A stretch of 31,511 bases of DNA from CAVQOB01 sp963714325 (lineage in GTDB: Bacteria > Pseudomonadota > Alphaproteobacteria > Rhizobiales > Hyphomicrobiaceae), in contig CAVQOB010000005.1 of assembly GCA_963714325.1 (NCBI GenBank), positions 1 to 31,511 of the forward strand. The letters run 5' to 3'. Below are positions 22,954 to 31,413 of the stretch, in pieces (positions within the stretch are counted from its first letter, which is position 1; each line of letters opens with the position of its first letter). The translations under genes were made by a program, and so were the position numbers. The notes beneath the pieces were generated by a model. That model ran no database searches. It was given only the letters and a program-made list of their open reading frames with translations, and was not told the DNA's origin.

Positions 22954-22998
22954 ATCCTGCCACCTGTTGCTAAGATTGCGTCAACGACAGATGATGCC

Positions 22999-23192
22999 CT
23001 CGCTGTCATCCCGCACGCGTCCTGTCGAAGACGCGCATTCAGCACGATGCAGCTTGTAACTCTGCATCATGGCGACGATGTGCTCCGCATGGATGCAGAT
23101 GCGTGACCTTGTTTTTTTGTGTTACAAGGTCCCGCGTCTGCACCGCTCCAACGCGCTTCGCGTGTTGCCGCGGGTGCGCGCGATGACGAGAG
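22999..23192. repeat. Dispersed palindromic element in divergent intergenic region
   Basis: The segment runs from CGCTGTCATCCCGCACGCG to GCGGGTGCGCGCGATGACGAG, whose ends are roughly inverted copies. It contains a first stem-loop (GATGCAG-CTTGTAACT-CTGCATC, 23046-23068) and a second, larger one at 23094-23142. The part at 23023-23051 also occurs at 11017-11045. The element occupies most of the space between the FAH-family and DctP genes. Confidence 0.6.
23094..23142. repeat. Long hairpin with T-rich loop
   Basis: TGCAGATGCG (23094-23103) pairs with CGCGTCTGCA (23133-23142) with one wobble; GACCTTGT (23105-23112) pairs perfectly with ACAAGGTC (23124-23131). The loop is TTTTTTGTGTT. It lies 113 bases upstream of the DctP start. 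It may be a repeat-borne structure or act in the leader of the rightward transcript. Confidence 0.7.
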
Positions 23193-23240
23193 TACCGAGT
23201 GGTTGTGAGTGAACACTAGACTATCCGTCCGTTGCCGTCG

Positions 23241-23246
23241 AAGGAG
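23241..23246 (+). promoter_or_regulatory. Ribosome binding site fixing the DctP start
   Basis: AAGGAG lies nine bases before ATG 23256, favouring that start over the in-frame ATG at 23232, which would put eight residues before the twin-arginine signal and leave the RBS inside the gene. Confidence 0.7.
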
Positions 23247-23255
23247 ACTCTCTGC

Positions 23256-24344
23256 ATGCTGCGCCGACACGTCTTACGAGGTGGTGCCCTTGCTGCCGTT
23301 GCGACGACACTCGCGGCGCCAGCCATCGCCCAGTCGGCACCCGAGATCAAGTGGCGGCTGACATCCAGCTTCCCGAAGTCGCTCGACACCATCTTCGGCA
23401 CCGCGCAGACTTTATGCAAGTATATCGCGGAAGCCACCGACAACAAGTTCCAGATTACGCCATTTGCGGCGGGCGAGCTGGTTCCGGGGCTGCAGGCTCT
23501 CGACGCGGTCACCTCTGGTTCCGTCGAATGCGCACACACGCCGGTCTATTTCTATATCGGCAAGGAGCCCGCACTCGGCTTTGGCACCGGCATTCCCTTT
23601 GGCCTCAATCAGCGCCATCAGCAATCCTGGCTGGCCTTCGGCGGCGGCGACGCGATCGTCAACGAGGCGCTGAAGAAGTTCAACGCCCACGGCATTCCCG
23701 CCGGCAACTCCGGCACGCAGATGGGCGGGTGGTTTCGCAAGGAGATCAACAGCGTCGATGACCTCAAGGGGCTCAAGTTCCGCATCGGCGGCATGGGCGG
23801 ACAGGTTTTGGCCCGCGTCGGCGTCGTGCCGCAACAGATCACGCCTGGCGATATCTATCCTGCACTCGAACGCGGAACCATCGATGCCGCCGAATTTGTT
23901 GGACCTTACGATGATGAAAAACTTGGCCTCGCGAAGATCGCCAAATATTACTACTACCCGGGGTGGTGGGAGGGGAGCGCCGTGCTCCATTTCGTCGTCA
24001 ACCTCGACAAGTGGCAAGCGCTGCCCAAGCACTATCAGGCGGTCGTAGCTCAGGCCTGCGACGCGGCCAATGTCTGGATGCTCGCCAAGTATGATAGCGT
24101 CAATGCGCCGGCTTTGAAACGCCTCGTTGGCGCCGGCGCAGTTCTGAAACCGTTCCCCTCGCCGGTCATGGAGGCCTGCTATAAGGCGGCGCAAGAACAC
24201 TATGCAAGTCTTGCCGCGCAGAACCCGCTGTTCAAGAAAGCGCACGACAGCTTCTCCACCTATAAGAATGATCAGTTGCCCTGGTGGCAGATTGCCGAAT
24301 TCTCCTTCGACAGCTTCATGATTTCCCAACGAGGGAAGGGGTAG
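23256..24344 (+). CDS. dctP: TRAP transporter substrate-binding protein (DctP family), orphan
   Basis: A 362-residue periplasmic protein. A Tat-type signal is visible: MLRRHVLRGGALAAVATTLAAP, with cleavage near AIAQ. Mature-protein motifs include ITPFAAGELVPGLQALDAV and the Arg-containing GLKFRIGGMGGQ strand that usually grips the ligand carboxylate, then DIYPALERGTIDAAEFVGP and YYPGWWEGSA. This form is typical of TRAP receptors for 2-oxo and related organic acids. The membrane partners DctQ and DctM are missing from the neighbourhood, and no gene follows for 320 bases. It is divergent from the catabolic cluster and could supply its substrate through a TRAP permease encoded elsewhere. Confidence 0.9.
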   Translation: MLRRHVLRGGALAAVATTLAAPAIAQSAPEIKWRLTSSFPKSLDTIFGTAQTLCKYIAEATDNKFQITPFAAGELVPGLQALDAVTSGSVECAHTPVYFYIGKEPALGFGTGIPFGLNQRHQQSWLAFGGGDAIVNEALKKFNAHGIPAGNSGTQMGGWFRKEINSVDDLKGLKFRIGGMGGQVLARVGVVPQQITPGDIYPALERGTIDAAEFVGPYDDEKLGLAKIAKYYYYPGWWEGSAVLHFVVNLDKWQALPKHYQAVVAQACDAANVWMLAKYDSVNAPALKRLVGAGAVLKPFPSPVMEACYKAAQEHYASLAAQNPLFKKAHDSFSTYKNDQLPWWQIAEFSFDSFMISQRGKG

Positions 24345-24664
24345 GCAGCGGTGCCGGAGCGCAATAATGTAGGCAGGTGATGAGCGGTTCAGCGAAGCCC
24401 GGCTCCGCCAGTCCAACGTTGGATCTGCCAGTGCTGGGCTTTGGCCAAAGGGGCCTCAGCACCAGCCTGCACTCCAATGAGTTATGATAGCGTCATGCGC
24501 TCATGTGAGAAGCACGTGCCGGCGCGCGTGCCCCGAAAAATCCGGCGGTGGGCACAGCGTAACCGAAGTCGCAAGACGAGGTCAGCGGCTTTCGGACGTG
24601 GCGGACGCGCAGAAGAAAGTATCGATACCTCGGGTTGCTAGAAATAAGCAAACGCAGCGCACAA
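24345..24664. other. Gene-free stretch after dctP with palindromes
   Basis: 320 bases with no supportable gene. TCCAACGTTGGA (24412-24423) and CTTTGGCCAAAG (24439-24450) are perfect palindromes; the second sits inside GTGCTG (24431-24436) / CAGCAC (24457-24462), giving a hairpin about 90 bases after dctP. There is no T-run, but it is the best candidate for a transcript end. Confidence 0.45.
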
Positions 24665-25030
24665 TCATTCGCTGATCCCAAGCGCCGCTCGCTTCTTTTT
24701 TGACAAACTTTGTGCGACAATAGTATGCGATTGCCGGAGATAGTCCTTGAGATCACGATCCCGAAGCCCCGGCTTCTTGTAATGCTGGATCCACGTCATG
24801 CCGCGTGATGCGAGATATGGCGCCGGTCGCAGCCCTGGCTGCGCTTTCAACATCTCATAGGCGAGCTCCGTCACCTTGAACGTATAGCTCGGCAGATCAT
24901 CCGCCCATCCGCCGACGGCGAAGACCTTGCCGCCAACTTTCCACACGTGCGACCCGCCCCATTGCACGACATGCGTTGTCGCTGGCAGCGCACCGCAAAA
25001 GGCATTGAACTGCTCATAAGTCATGATCAC
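24665..25030 (-). CDS. MmcQ/YjbR-family protein
   Basis: A 121-residue protein of the MmcQ/YjbR family (CyaY-like fold, sometimes described as DNA binding). The MTYEQFNAFCGALPAT start, GSHVWKVGGKVFAVGG strand pair, and MTWIQHY followed by LKDYLRQSHTIVAQSLSKKKRAAL fit the family. A second ATG two codons in (25022-25024) is equally possible. The gene ends up facing away from the IS element, whose left end begins 68 bases beyond its start, so the IS probably sits in its promoter region. Confidence 0.88.
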   Translation of the reverse strand: MIMTYEQFNAFCGALPATTHVVQWGGSHVWKVGGKVFAVGGWADDLPSYTFKVTELAYEMLKAQPGLRPAPYLASRGMTWIQHYKKPGLRDRDLKDYLRQSHTIVAQSLSKKKRAALGISE

Positions 25031-25097
25031 TGCCTATCGTCATTGCAAGTTATCACAAACAATCACTAGGTTCTGTTGACATTAGGGATTGAACTGA

Positions 25098-25111
25098 ACC
25101 GCTATCGCGGT
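25098..25111. repeat. Terminal hairpin of the IS91-like element
   Basis: ACCGC (25098-25102), loop TATC, GCGGT (25107-25111). It corresponds to 11373-11386, where the closing pair is C-G instead of A-T. Preserved pairing with changed bases argues that the hairpin itself is functional. Confidence 0.7.
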
Positions 25112-25191
25112 AGTGCCCGGCCGTGAGAGCGGCGCCTGTCTGTCAGGATGGTGTGTGTCGAAGACACCGCCAACAGACAGGAGCTTGGCCC

Positions 25192-26103
25192 ATGCGTATG
25201 CGTCATCAGCAGACCCCGTCGAAGCAGACCTCTGAGTCCGCGAACTCGCCGATCAGCCCTTTGCGGCGGCGCATGATCGACGACATGACGATCCGGAACA
25301 TGTCGCCGGCAACGCAGCGATCCTACCTCCATGCCGTGAAGGGGTGCAGCGTGTACTTTGGGCGCTCGCCCGAACGGTTGGGCCTGGAAGATGTCCGCGC
25401 CTATCAGGTGCATCTGATCTCGAAGGGGATCGCCTGGGCGACGTTGAACCAGATCGTCTGCGCGTTGCGCTTTTTCTACGGCATCACGCTCGGCCAGGAC
25501 GAAGTTCCGGAGCGCATCCCGTATGCGCGCCGACCGAGTCCGCTGCCGGATGTTTTGAGTGAAGACGAGGTCGTGCGGTTCCTGGAAGCGGTGTCGAGCT
25601 TGAAGTGCCGTATTGCCCTGACCACGGCCTACGCGGCGGGACTGCGCGTGTCCGAGGTGGTGGCCATTGAGGTTCGCAACATCGACAGCGACCGGATGGT
25701 GATCCACATCGTGCACGGCAAGGGCGGCAAGGACCGTTACGTCATGCTGTCGGCACAACTGCTCGTCATTCTGCGCGCCTACTGGAAGCTCGCCCGGCCG
25801 AAGCGCTTTCTGGTTCCCGGCCGCGATGAGGAGTGCGCGATCAACGTCACGGTGCTGCATGCGGCGTGCCGGTCGGCGCGCGAAGCCGCCGGCATTTCGA
25901 AGAAGGTGAGCGTGCACACGTTGCGGCACAGCTTCGCCACACATCTTCTCGAACAGGGCACCGATATTCGGATCATCCAGGCGTTGCTCGGCCACAACAA
26001 TCTGTCGACGACGGCACGCTACACGCGCGTGGCGACAACGACGATCGCATCGACGACAAGCCCGCTGGAGCGCTTGAGCCTGATGGTCGTGCCGCCGTCG
26101 TAA
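25192..26103 (+). CDS. Tyrosine recombinase of the IS91-like element
   Basis: A 303-residue phage-integrase-family recombinase, started at ATG 25192 (MRMRHQQTPSKQ) after GGAGCTTGG. The frame is open earlier and an ATG at 25273 (MIDDMTIRNMSPATQ) is possible. The N-terminal SAM-like core-binding domain (SPATQRSYLHAVKGCSVYFG) precedes the catalytic domain with all expected residues: Arg152 (AAGLRVSEV), Lys180 (GKGGKDRYV), His242 and Arg245 (HTLRHSF), His268 (LLGHNN) and the nucleophile Tyr277 (TARYTRV). It is followed after 6 bases by the transposase gene; such pairs are known in IS91-family elements. The first 35 codons also survive at 11188-11292. Confidence 0.92.
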   Translation: MRMRHQQTPSKQTSESANSPISPLRRRMIDDMTIRNMSPATQRSYLHAVKGCSVYFGRSPERLGLEDVRAYQVHLISKGIAWATLNQIVCALRFFYGITLGQDEVPERIPYARRPSPLPDVLSEDEVVRFLEAVSSLKCRIALTTAYAAGLRVSEVVAIEVRNIDSDRMVIHIVHGKGGKDRYVMLSAQLLVILRAYWKLARPKRFLVPGRDEECAINVTVLHAACRSAREAAGISKKVSVHTLRHSFATHLLEQGTDIRIIQALLGHNNLSTTARYTRVATTTIASTTSPLERLSLMVVPPS

Positions 26104-26109
26104 GGCGCC

Positions 26110-27321
26110 GTGTCGCGGCCGGTGTTCGAGGTGGCGGATGTATTCCGCCGTCACGGCGACGCCTATCGAAATCGCAATGCTGGGCATCTGAGCCGTGGCC
26201 AACGCAGGGTCATGGGCGCGGTGGAGGCGTGCCGGACGGCGGCGCTTGGCGGTCACGTCGAGCGGTGCGGCGACTGCGGGCATACGGTCGTCGCATTCAA
26301 TAGTTGCCGCAACCGGCACTGCCCCAAGTGTCAGGCGGGTGTCGCCCGCAACTGGCTGGCGGCACGGCAAGCCGATCTCTTGCCGGTCGCCTATTTCCAC
26401 GTCGTCTTCACACTGCCGGCACCGATCGCCACCATGGCCTATCAGAACAAGGCTGCGGTGTACGCGCTGCTGTTCGAGGCCGCGGCCGAGACGTTGCGCA
26501 CCATCGCCGCCGATGCCAGGCATCTTGGCGCCGAGATCGGCGTCACCATGGTGCTGCACACCTGGGGGCAGATGCTGACGCACCATCCGCACGTCCATTG
26601 CATCGTCACGGGCGGCGGACTGTCGCCGGATCAGTCTCGCTGGATCCACTGCCGGCCAGGGTTCTTTCTGCCGGTGCGCGTGCTTTCGCGGCTCTTTCGC
26701 CGATTGTTTATCGAGAAGATCGAGGCTGCCCACAAGGCCGGCAAGCTCCGCTTCTTCGGTGATCTGGCGGTCCTCGCCGACAGCCAGACTTTTGCCAATG
26801 TCCTGGCGCCGTTGCGTCGCGCCGAATGGGTCGTGTTCGCCAAACGGCCCTTTGCCGGGCCTACTCAAGTCCTGGCCTACCTCAGCCGCTACACGCACCG
26901 GGTCGCTATTGCCAACCGGCGGCTCGTGCGCCTCGACGACGACAAAGTCACATTCACCTGGAAGGATCATCGGAACGGCACCGCCGCCAGCACAATGACG
27001 CTGACAGTCGACGAGTTCATGCGCCGGTTCTTGCTGCACGTCCTGCCCGATGGCTTCCAGCGCATCCGTCATTATGGTTTTCTCGCCAACGGCCATCGCC
27101 GCGCCAAGATCACGTTGATCCGCAAGCTGCTCGGCGCGGCGGCCCAACCGCCGGTCGTCGCGACCGGCACCGACGAGGAGCCTCACGCCGAGAAAGAAAC
27201 GCCGACCGCCGCAACGTCACCGTGCCCCTGCTGCGGTGGCACCATGGCCGTGATCGAGATCCTGCCCGGACCACGGCGCTACACCCGCAATCATGCGCAT
27301 CGGCGCAACGACACATCATGA
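26110..27321 (+). CDS. IS91-family HUH/Y2 transposase
   Basis: A 403-residue transposase with a GTG start 6 bases after the recombinase stop. The N-terminal zinc-binding domain shows CGDCGH (53-58) and CRNRHCPKCQ (66-75). The HUH motif is HPHVHCIV (His161, His163), and the two active tyrosines fit AYLSRY (Tyr257 and Tyr261, YxxxY). A cysteine pair (SPCPCCGGTM) near the C-terminus may bind another metal. It nicks single strands for rolling-circle transposition. The reading frame is intact, so the element may be active. Confidence 0.93.
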   Translation: MSRPVFEVADVFRRHGDAYRNRNAGHLSRGQRRVMGAVEACRTAALGGHVERCGDCGHTVVAFNSCRNRHCPKCQAGVARNWLAARQADLLPVAYFHVVFTLPAPIATMAYQNKAAVYALLFEAAAETLRTIAADARHLGAEIGVTMVLHTWGQMLTHHPHVHCIVTGGGLSPDQSRWIHCRPGFFLPVRVLSRLFRRLFIEKIEAAHKAGKLRFFGDLAVLADSQTFANVLAPLRRAEWVVFAKRPFAGPTQVLAYLSRYTHRVAIANRRLVRLDDDKVTFTWKDHRNGTAASTMTLTVDEFMRRFLLHVLPDGFQRIRHYGFLANGHRRAKITLIRKLLGAAAQPPVVATGTDEEPHAEKETPTAATSPCPCCGGTMAVIEILPGPRRYTRNHAHRRNDTS

Positions 27322-27658
27322 GCCGCGAACACTCACCAGACCTCGACCATGGCGCGCGGGCCCCCAACTGCGACGGCATCCTATGGCCCACAGAACGGGT
27401 AGCCGCCGGCGACGTTCGAGACAGCAGCCATCACTGGCAAGTGTTTGGCGGCGTCAGCGCAATCGGCACCCGTTTCGGACGCCTCACGCTCTGCCGAGGC
27501 CCGCGCCACGCAAGCGGTCACGCCGATCAATCCCCATAGCACCTGCGTGCATGGCCCGCAGTTCAGCTCAATCCGGTTTCAATGAGGTCGCCGATAGAGC
27601 AAGCCGCTTGTCAACAGCCAGAGACCTCACAGAAACCTCCAAATTCATAGAGTTTCCA
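27322..27658. other. Non-coding region after the IS91-like transposase
   Basis: 337 bases without a supportable gene, although frames stay open by composition. It must contain the right (replication-origin) end of the element. CAATCCCCATAGC (27528-27540) lies in it, but I cannot prove the end position. Confidence 0.35.
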
Positions 27659-27728
27659 GTGTGATTCAGATCGAGAAGTTCGTTTTGGTGAGCGCGACCA
27701 AATCGGACGAACTTCTCGATCATCACAC
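27659..27728. repeat. Large bipartite inverted repeat (70 bp)
   Basis: GTGTGAT (27659-27665) pairs with ATCACAC (27722-27728), and GATCGAGAAGTTCG (27669-27682) pairs perfectly with CGAACTTCTCGATC (27708-27721), separated on the left by three extra bases. TTTGGT and ACCAAA can extend it inward. It lies between the IS91-like element and the nitronate monooxygenase gene and could be the element's right end, a terminator, or a leftover of another small element. Confidence 0.75.
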
Positions 27729-27812
27729 TAGCGCGCGATAAAGTTTTGCGATTTTATTGGCGAAGATGCCGAAGCGATGTCACATGCTGGATATCGAAAC
27801 TTGGACAATTCC

Positions 27813-28790
27813 ATGGCCATCACGACACGACTTACCGAGAAATTTGGCCTGATCCATCCCGTGCTGCAAGCCCCTATGGACGTCATCGCCGGCGGCCGCC
27901 TCGCCGGTGCCGTGACTGCAGCTGGTGGCCTTGGCATGCTCGGCGGCGGATATGCCGATGACGAAGGCTGGTTCGAACGCGAGTTTCGCGAGGCCGGTAA
28001 TCGTGCGGTCGGTTGCGGCTTTATTACTTGGTCGCTACGCCAACGGCCCCACCTGTTGGACCAGGTCTTGGCGCACAAACCCAAGGTCATCTTTCTATCA
28101 TTCGACGACCCGGAACCGTTTGCGAGTCGCGCCAAATCAGCGGGCATCCCCGTCATCTGCCAATTGCAAACCCGGGCCGACGCCGAACGAGCACTGGAGG
28201 TCGGCGTCGATGTCATCGTCGCACAGGGAACCGAAGCTGGTGGCCATGGCGGGACGCGCGCGACCTTGACACTGGTGCCGGAAATTGCCGATCTCATTGC
28301 CAAACGCGCGCCGCAAACTTTGCTGTGCGCGGCGGGTGGCATTGCCGATGGCCGGGGCCTCGCGGCTGCCCTCATGCTGGGAGCAGACGGTGTGGTCGTT
28401 GGAACGCGCTTCTGGGCCAGCGCGGAGGCGCAGGTGCATCCTAATCTCCACAAGGCGGCGCTTGCAGCAACCGGCGATGACACGGTGCGTCAGAGCGTGC
28501 TCGATATTGCGCGACAGCGCGATTGGCCGTCGCGCTATACGGGCCGCGTTTTGAAGAATGACTTCATCGGCGAATGGCTGGGACGCGAGCAGGAGTTGCG
28601 TGCAAACGCTAATCGAGAGGCCGAACGATATGGTCGCGCGGCGAGTGACGCCGACACATCGATCGCGGCAACGATTGTCGGTGAGGCCGTCAGCCTGATT
28701 GACAGCATCGAACCGGCGGGCGCCATCCTGGAACGGATGGTGCGAGAGGCGGAGGTCCATATCCGAAATGGCGCCGGGAAAATCACCTGA
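27813..28790 (+). CDS. Nitronate monooxygenase (2-nitropropane dioxygenase-like)
   Basis: A 325-residue FMN-dependent TIM-barrel protein. Start at ATG 27813 (MAITTRLTEKFGL). Motifs: VLQAPMDVIAGGRLAGAV near the N-terminus, the FMN-phosphate region AAGGIADGRGLAAAL, GADGVVVGTRFWAS, and IVAQGTEAGGHGGTRAT, whose His is the usual catalytic or substrate-contact residue. The family oxidises alkyl nitronates such as propionate-3-nitronate; many paralogues have unknown substrates. It stands alone, with the hairpin upstream and a repeat downstream. Confidence 0.9.
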   Translation: MAITTRLTEKFGLIHPVLQAPMDVIAGGRLAGAVTAAGGLGMLGGGYADDEGWFEREFREAGNRAVGCGFITWSLRQRPHLLDQVLAHKPKVIFLSFDDPEPFASRAKSAGIPVICQLQTRADAERALEVGVDVIVAQGTEAGGHGGTRATLTLVPEIADLIAKRAPQTLLCAAGGIADGRGLAAALMLGADGVVVGTRFWASAEAQVHPNLHKAALAATGDDTVRQSVLDIARQRDWPSRYTGRVLKNDFIGEWLGREQELRANANREAERYGRAASDADTSIAATIVGEAVSLIDSIEPAGAILERMVREAEVHIRNGAGKIT

Positions 28791-28839
28791 TCGAGTTTGA
28801 GGCTTTGGCAAGGTTACGGCTGACGTCGCAAAGTGCAAT

Positions 28840-28907
28840 GGGCGCAAGCCGTATTGCACCGTTCAAGGCGCTGGCGGCGCAATACGGCCCAACGACCACT
28901 TGCGCCC
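28840..28907. repeat. Bipartite palindromic repeat upstream of mmsA
   Basis: GGGCGCAAG (28840-28848) pairs with CTTGCGCCC (28899-28907), and GCCGTATTGC (28848-28857) with GCAATACGGC (28879-28888), leaving ten unpaired bases on the right arm. It looks like a dispersed REP-type element between the nitronate monooxygenase and mmsA. Confidence 0.7.
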
Positions 28908-28960
28908 TACAGATCGGCTAGCGTACATCCACTCTGAGATTTCTAAACACAACCCTCTCC

Positions 28961-28966
28961 AGGAGA
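28961..28966 (+). promoter_or_regulatory. Ribosome binding site of mmsA
   Basis: AGGAGA six bases before ATG 28973. It supports the annotated start (MISYGHFIGG). Confidence 0.65.
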
Positions 28967-28972
28967 GACCCC

Positions 28973-30469
<1,497 letters not shown>

Positions 30470-30476
30470 GGGGTGA

Positions 30477-31079
30477 ATGCACTTATTGAAGATAGCAGTT
30501 GCTGCAACGCTTCTCGTTACTCCGGCGCAAGCGGTGCAATGCATTAGCGTTGCTGATGACGTCGCTGGATTGGCAGTTGATGTGCCGGCAACTGATCAGG
30601 CGGTGCGAGACCGCATGCTGCAGGCCGCCGCATGGTTGCACATTGCCATGGGAGACGTCGCTTTCGCAGGCAGGCTTGTCAGCGAGACGCTGGCACCGGC
30701 TGAGAAAAGCGATTTCGGCGCCAAGCTGCTGGAGTTTCGCGACATCGTGTGGCTGCGTGGACCGAAAGTTGGTACGAAAGAGCCTAAGCTCAATGTTCTG
30801 GGTATTTATCAGTGCGAACCCTGTGTCACGAAGTTGGTAACGCGGCCGCTAGCCCAGGGCACAATATCGGACCTAACGGTTTGGATCCCTACATGGACAA
30901 CACCGCAACAACGCAACGCGGCTCGGAGACTGTTCGGTCGTATCGTCGAGCTTGAGTTTGGCCTGTGCGGCCCAATGCGGGCCTGGGTAGGCAACATTGA
31001 GCTTCAAGTCGAAATTGAAAAGCAACTCAATCAATTGAGAAAAAACGCCGAACGGGCAGGAACCGGCAAGGAACGCTGA
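30477..31079 (+). CDS. Exported protein of unknown function
   Basis: A 200-residue protein starting 7 bases after mmsA. A short signal peptide is visible (LLKIAVAATLLVTPAQA, cleavage about residue 19). The mature part has Cys22, a CEPC motif near 113-116 and a later single Cys, so disulfide or metal binding in the periplasm is possible. The last 30 residues are charged and helical (QVEIEKQLNQLRKNAERAG). Base composition is less GC-rich than its neighbours, especially early on, so recent acquisition or weak expression is possible. No family recognised. Confidence 0.65.
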   Translation: MHLLKIAVAATLLVTPAQAVQCISVADDVAGLAVDVPATDQAVRDRMLQAAAWLHIAMGDVAFAGRLVSETLAPAEKSDFGAKLLEFRDIVWLRGPKVGTKEPKLNVLGIYQCEPCVTKLVTRPLAQGTISDLTVWIPTWTTPQQRNAARRLFGRIVELEFGLCGPMRAWVGNIELQVEIEKQLNQLRKNAERAGTGKER

Positions 31080-31130
31080 TCTTAGCACTCGGCAATTTCT
31101 CTCCGATACAAGTTGTGATAGGCTAAACCA

Positions 31131-31244
31131 ATGGACTATTCCAAGATCTTCACCGTCGAACCCGGCAAGCGGAGTGGCAATCCCTGCATCCGCGGCATGC
31201 GCGATCCGTGTCCGACATTCAGGAGTGCTTGGCACACGGCCTGA
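31131..31244 (+). pseudogene. Truncated DUF433 (antitoxin-like) gene
   Basis: MDYSKIFTVEPGKRSGNPCI and RGMR match the conserved N-terminus of DUF433 proteins (PGKR-G-PCIRG-R). After codon 24 the sequence turns into unrelated residues (DPCPTFRSAWHTA) and stops at 31244, where the full domain would continue for about 50 residues. The sequence just after the break carries a repeat unit (31231-31262). DUF433 proteins often pair with PIN-like toxins; no intact partner lies in the remaining 270 bases. Confidence 0.75.
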
Positions 31245-31262
31245 CGGCCTTGGCCGATGACA
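31231..31262. repeat. Partial copy of the dispersed repeat
   Basis: GGCACACGGCCTGACGGCCT and the following TTGGCCGATGACAC closely match 31379-31412 in the same orientation. It overlaps the end of the broken DUF433 frame, suggesting that the repeat was involved in the truncation. Confidence 0.65.
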
Positions 31263-31291
31263 CTTGATTGGGAGGTGCGAACCACCCATCA

Positions 31292-31413
31292 CTGTCATCC
31301 TCGGGTAAGCGAAGCGCATCCCGGGGACCCAGGGTGCAGCAATTTCGGACGCAGCGAATGCGGCACGATGAGTCCCCGGCACGCGGCCTAGCGGCCTTGG
31401 CCGAGGATGACAG
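31292..31413. repeat. Inverted-repeat element near right edge
   Basis: CTGTCATCCTCGG (31292-31304) and CCGAGGATGACAG (31401-31413) are perfect complements. Between them, CCCGGGGACCC and GAGTCCCCGG can pair further. This matches a class of about 120-bp palindromic intergenic elements widespread in Hyphomicrobiales. Confidence 0.75.

Larger units (their letters stand above)
25098..27658 (+). mobile_element. Intact IS91-like element with tyrosine recombinase
   Basis: Two consecutive genes, a tyrosine recombinase and an HUH/Y2 transposase, make up the element. The left end is defined by the hairpin ACCGC-TATC-GCGGT (25098-25111) and by 185 bp identical to the inverted remnant at 11188-11372. GAAC precedes the hairpin in both copies, which recalls the GAAC/CAAG-type target of IS91. 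The right end could not be fixed; it lies after the transposase stop (27321) and before the nitronate monooxygenase gene (27813), so the end coordinate is provisional. IS91 relatives move by rolling-circle-like replication and lack long terminal inverted repeats. Confidence 0.8.

Noticed and set aside
22999..23192. CRISPR-like repeat array
   Set aside because: The repeats are inverted and non-periodic, with no constant-length spacers and no cas genes in the window.
23412..24416. 334-residue leftward frame opposite dctP
   Set aside because: Fully antisense to a clear TRAP binding protein; composition is typical of a GC-rich shadow frame.
24441..24641. 66-residue rightward frame after dctP
   Set aside because: Arg/Ser-rich, no ribosome binding site, overlaps palindromes; no support as a gene.
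25102..27186. 694-residue leftward open frame across the recombinase and transposase genes
   Set aside because: Arg/His/Gln-rich shadow of two well-recognised rightward genes; no domain motifs of its own.
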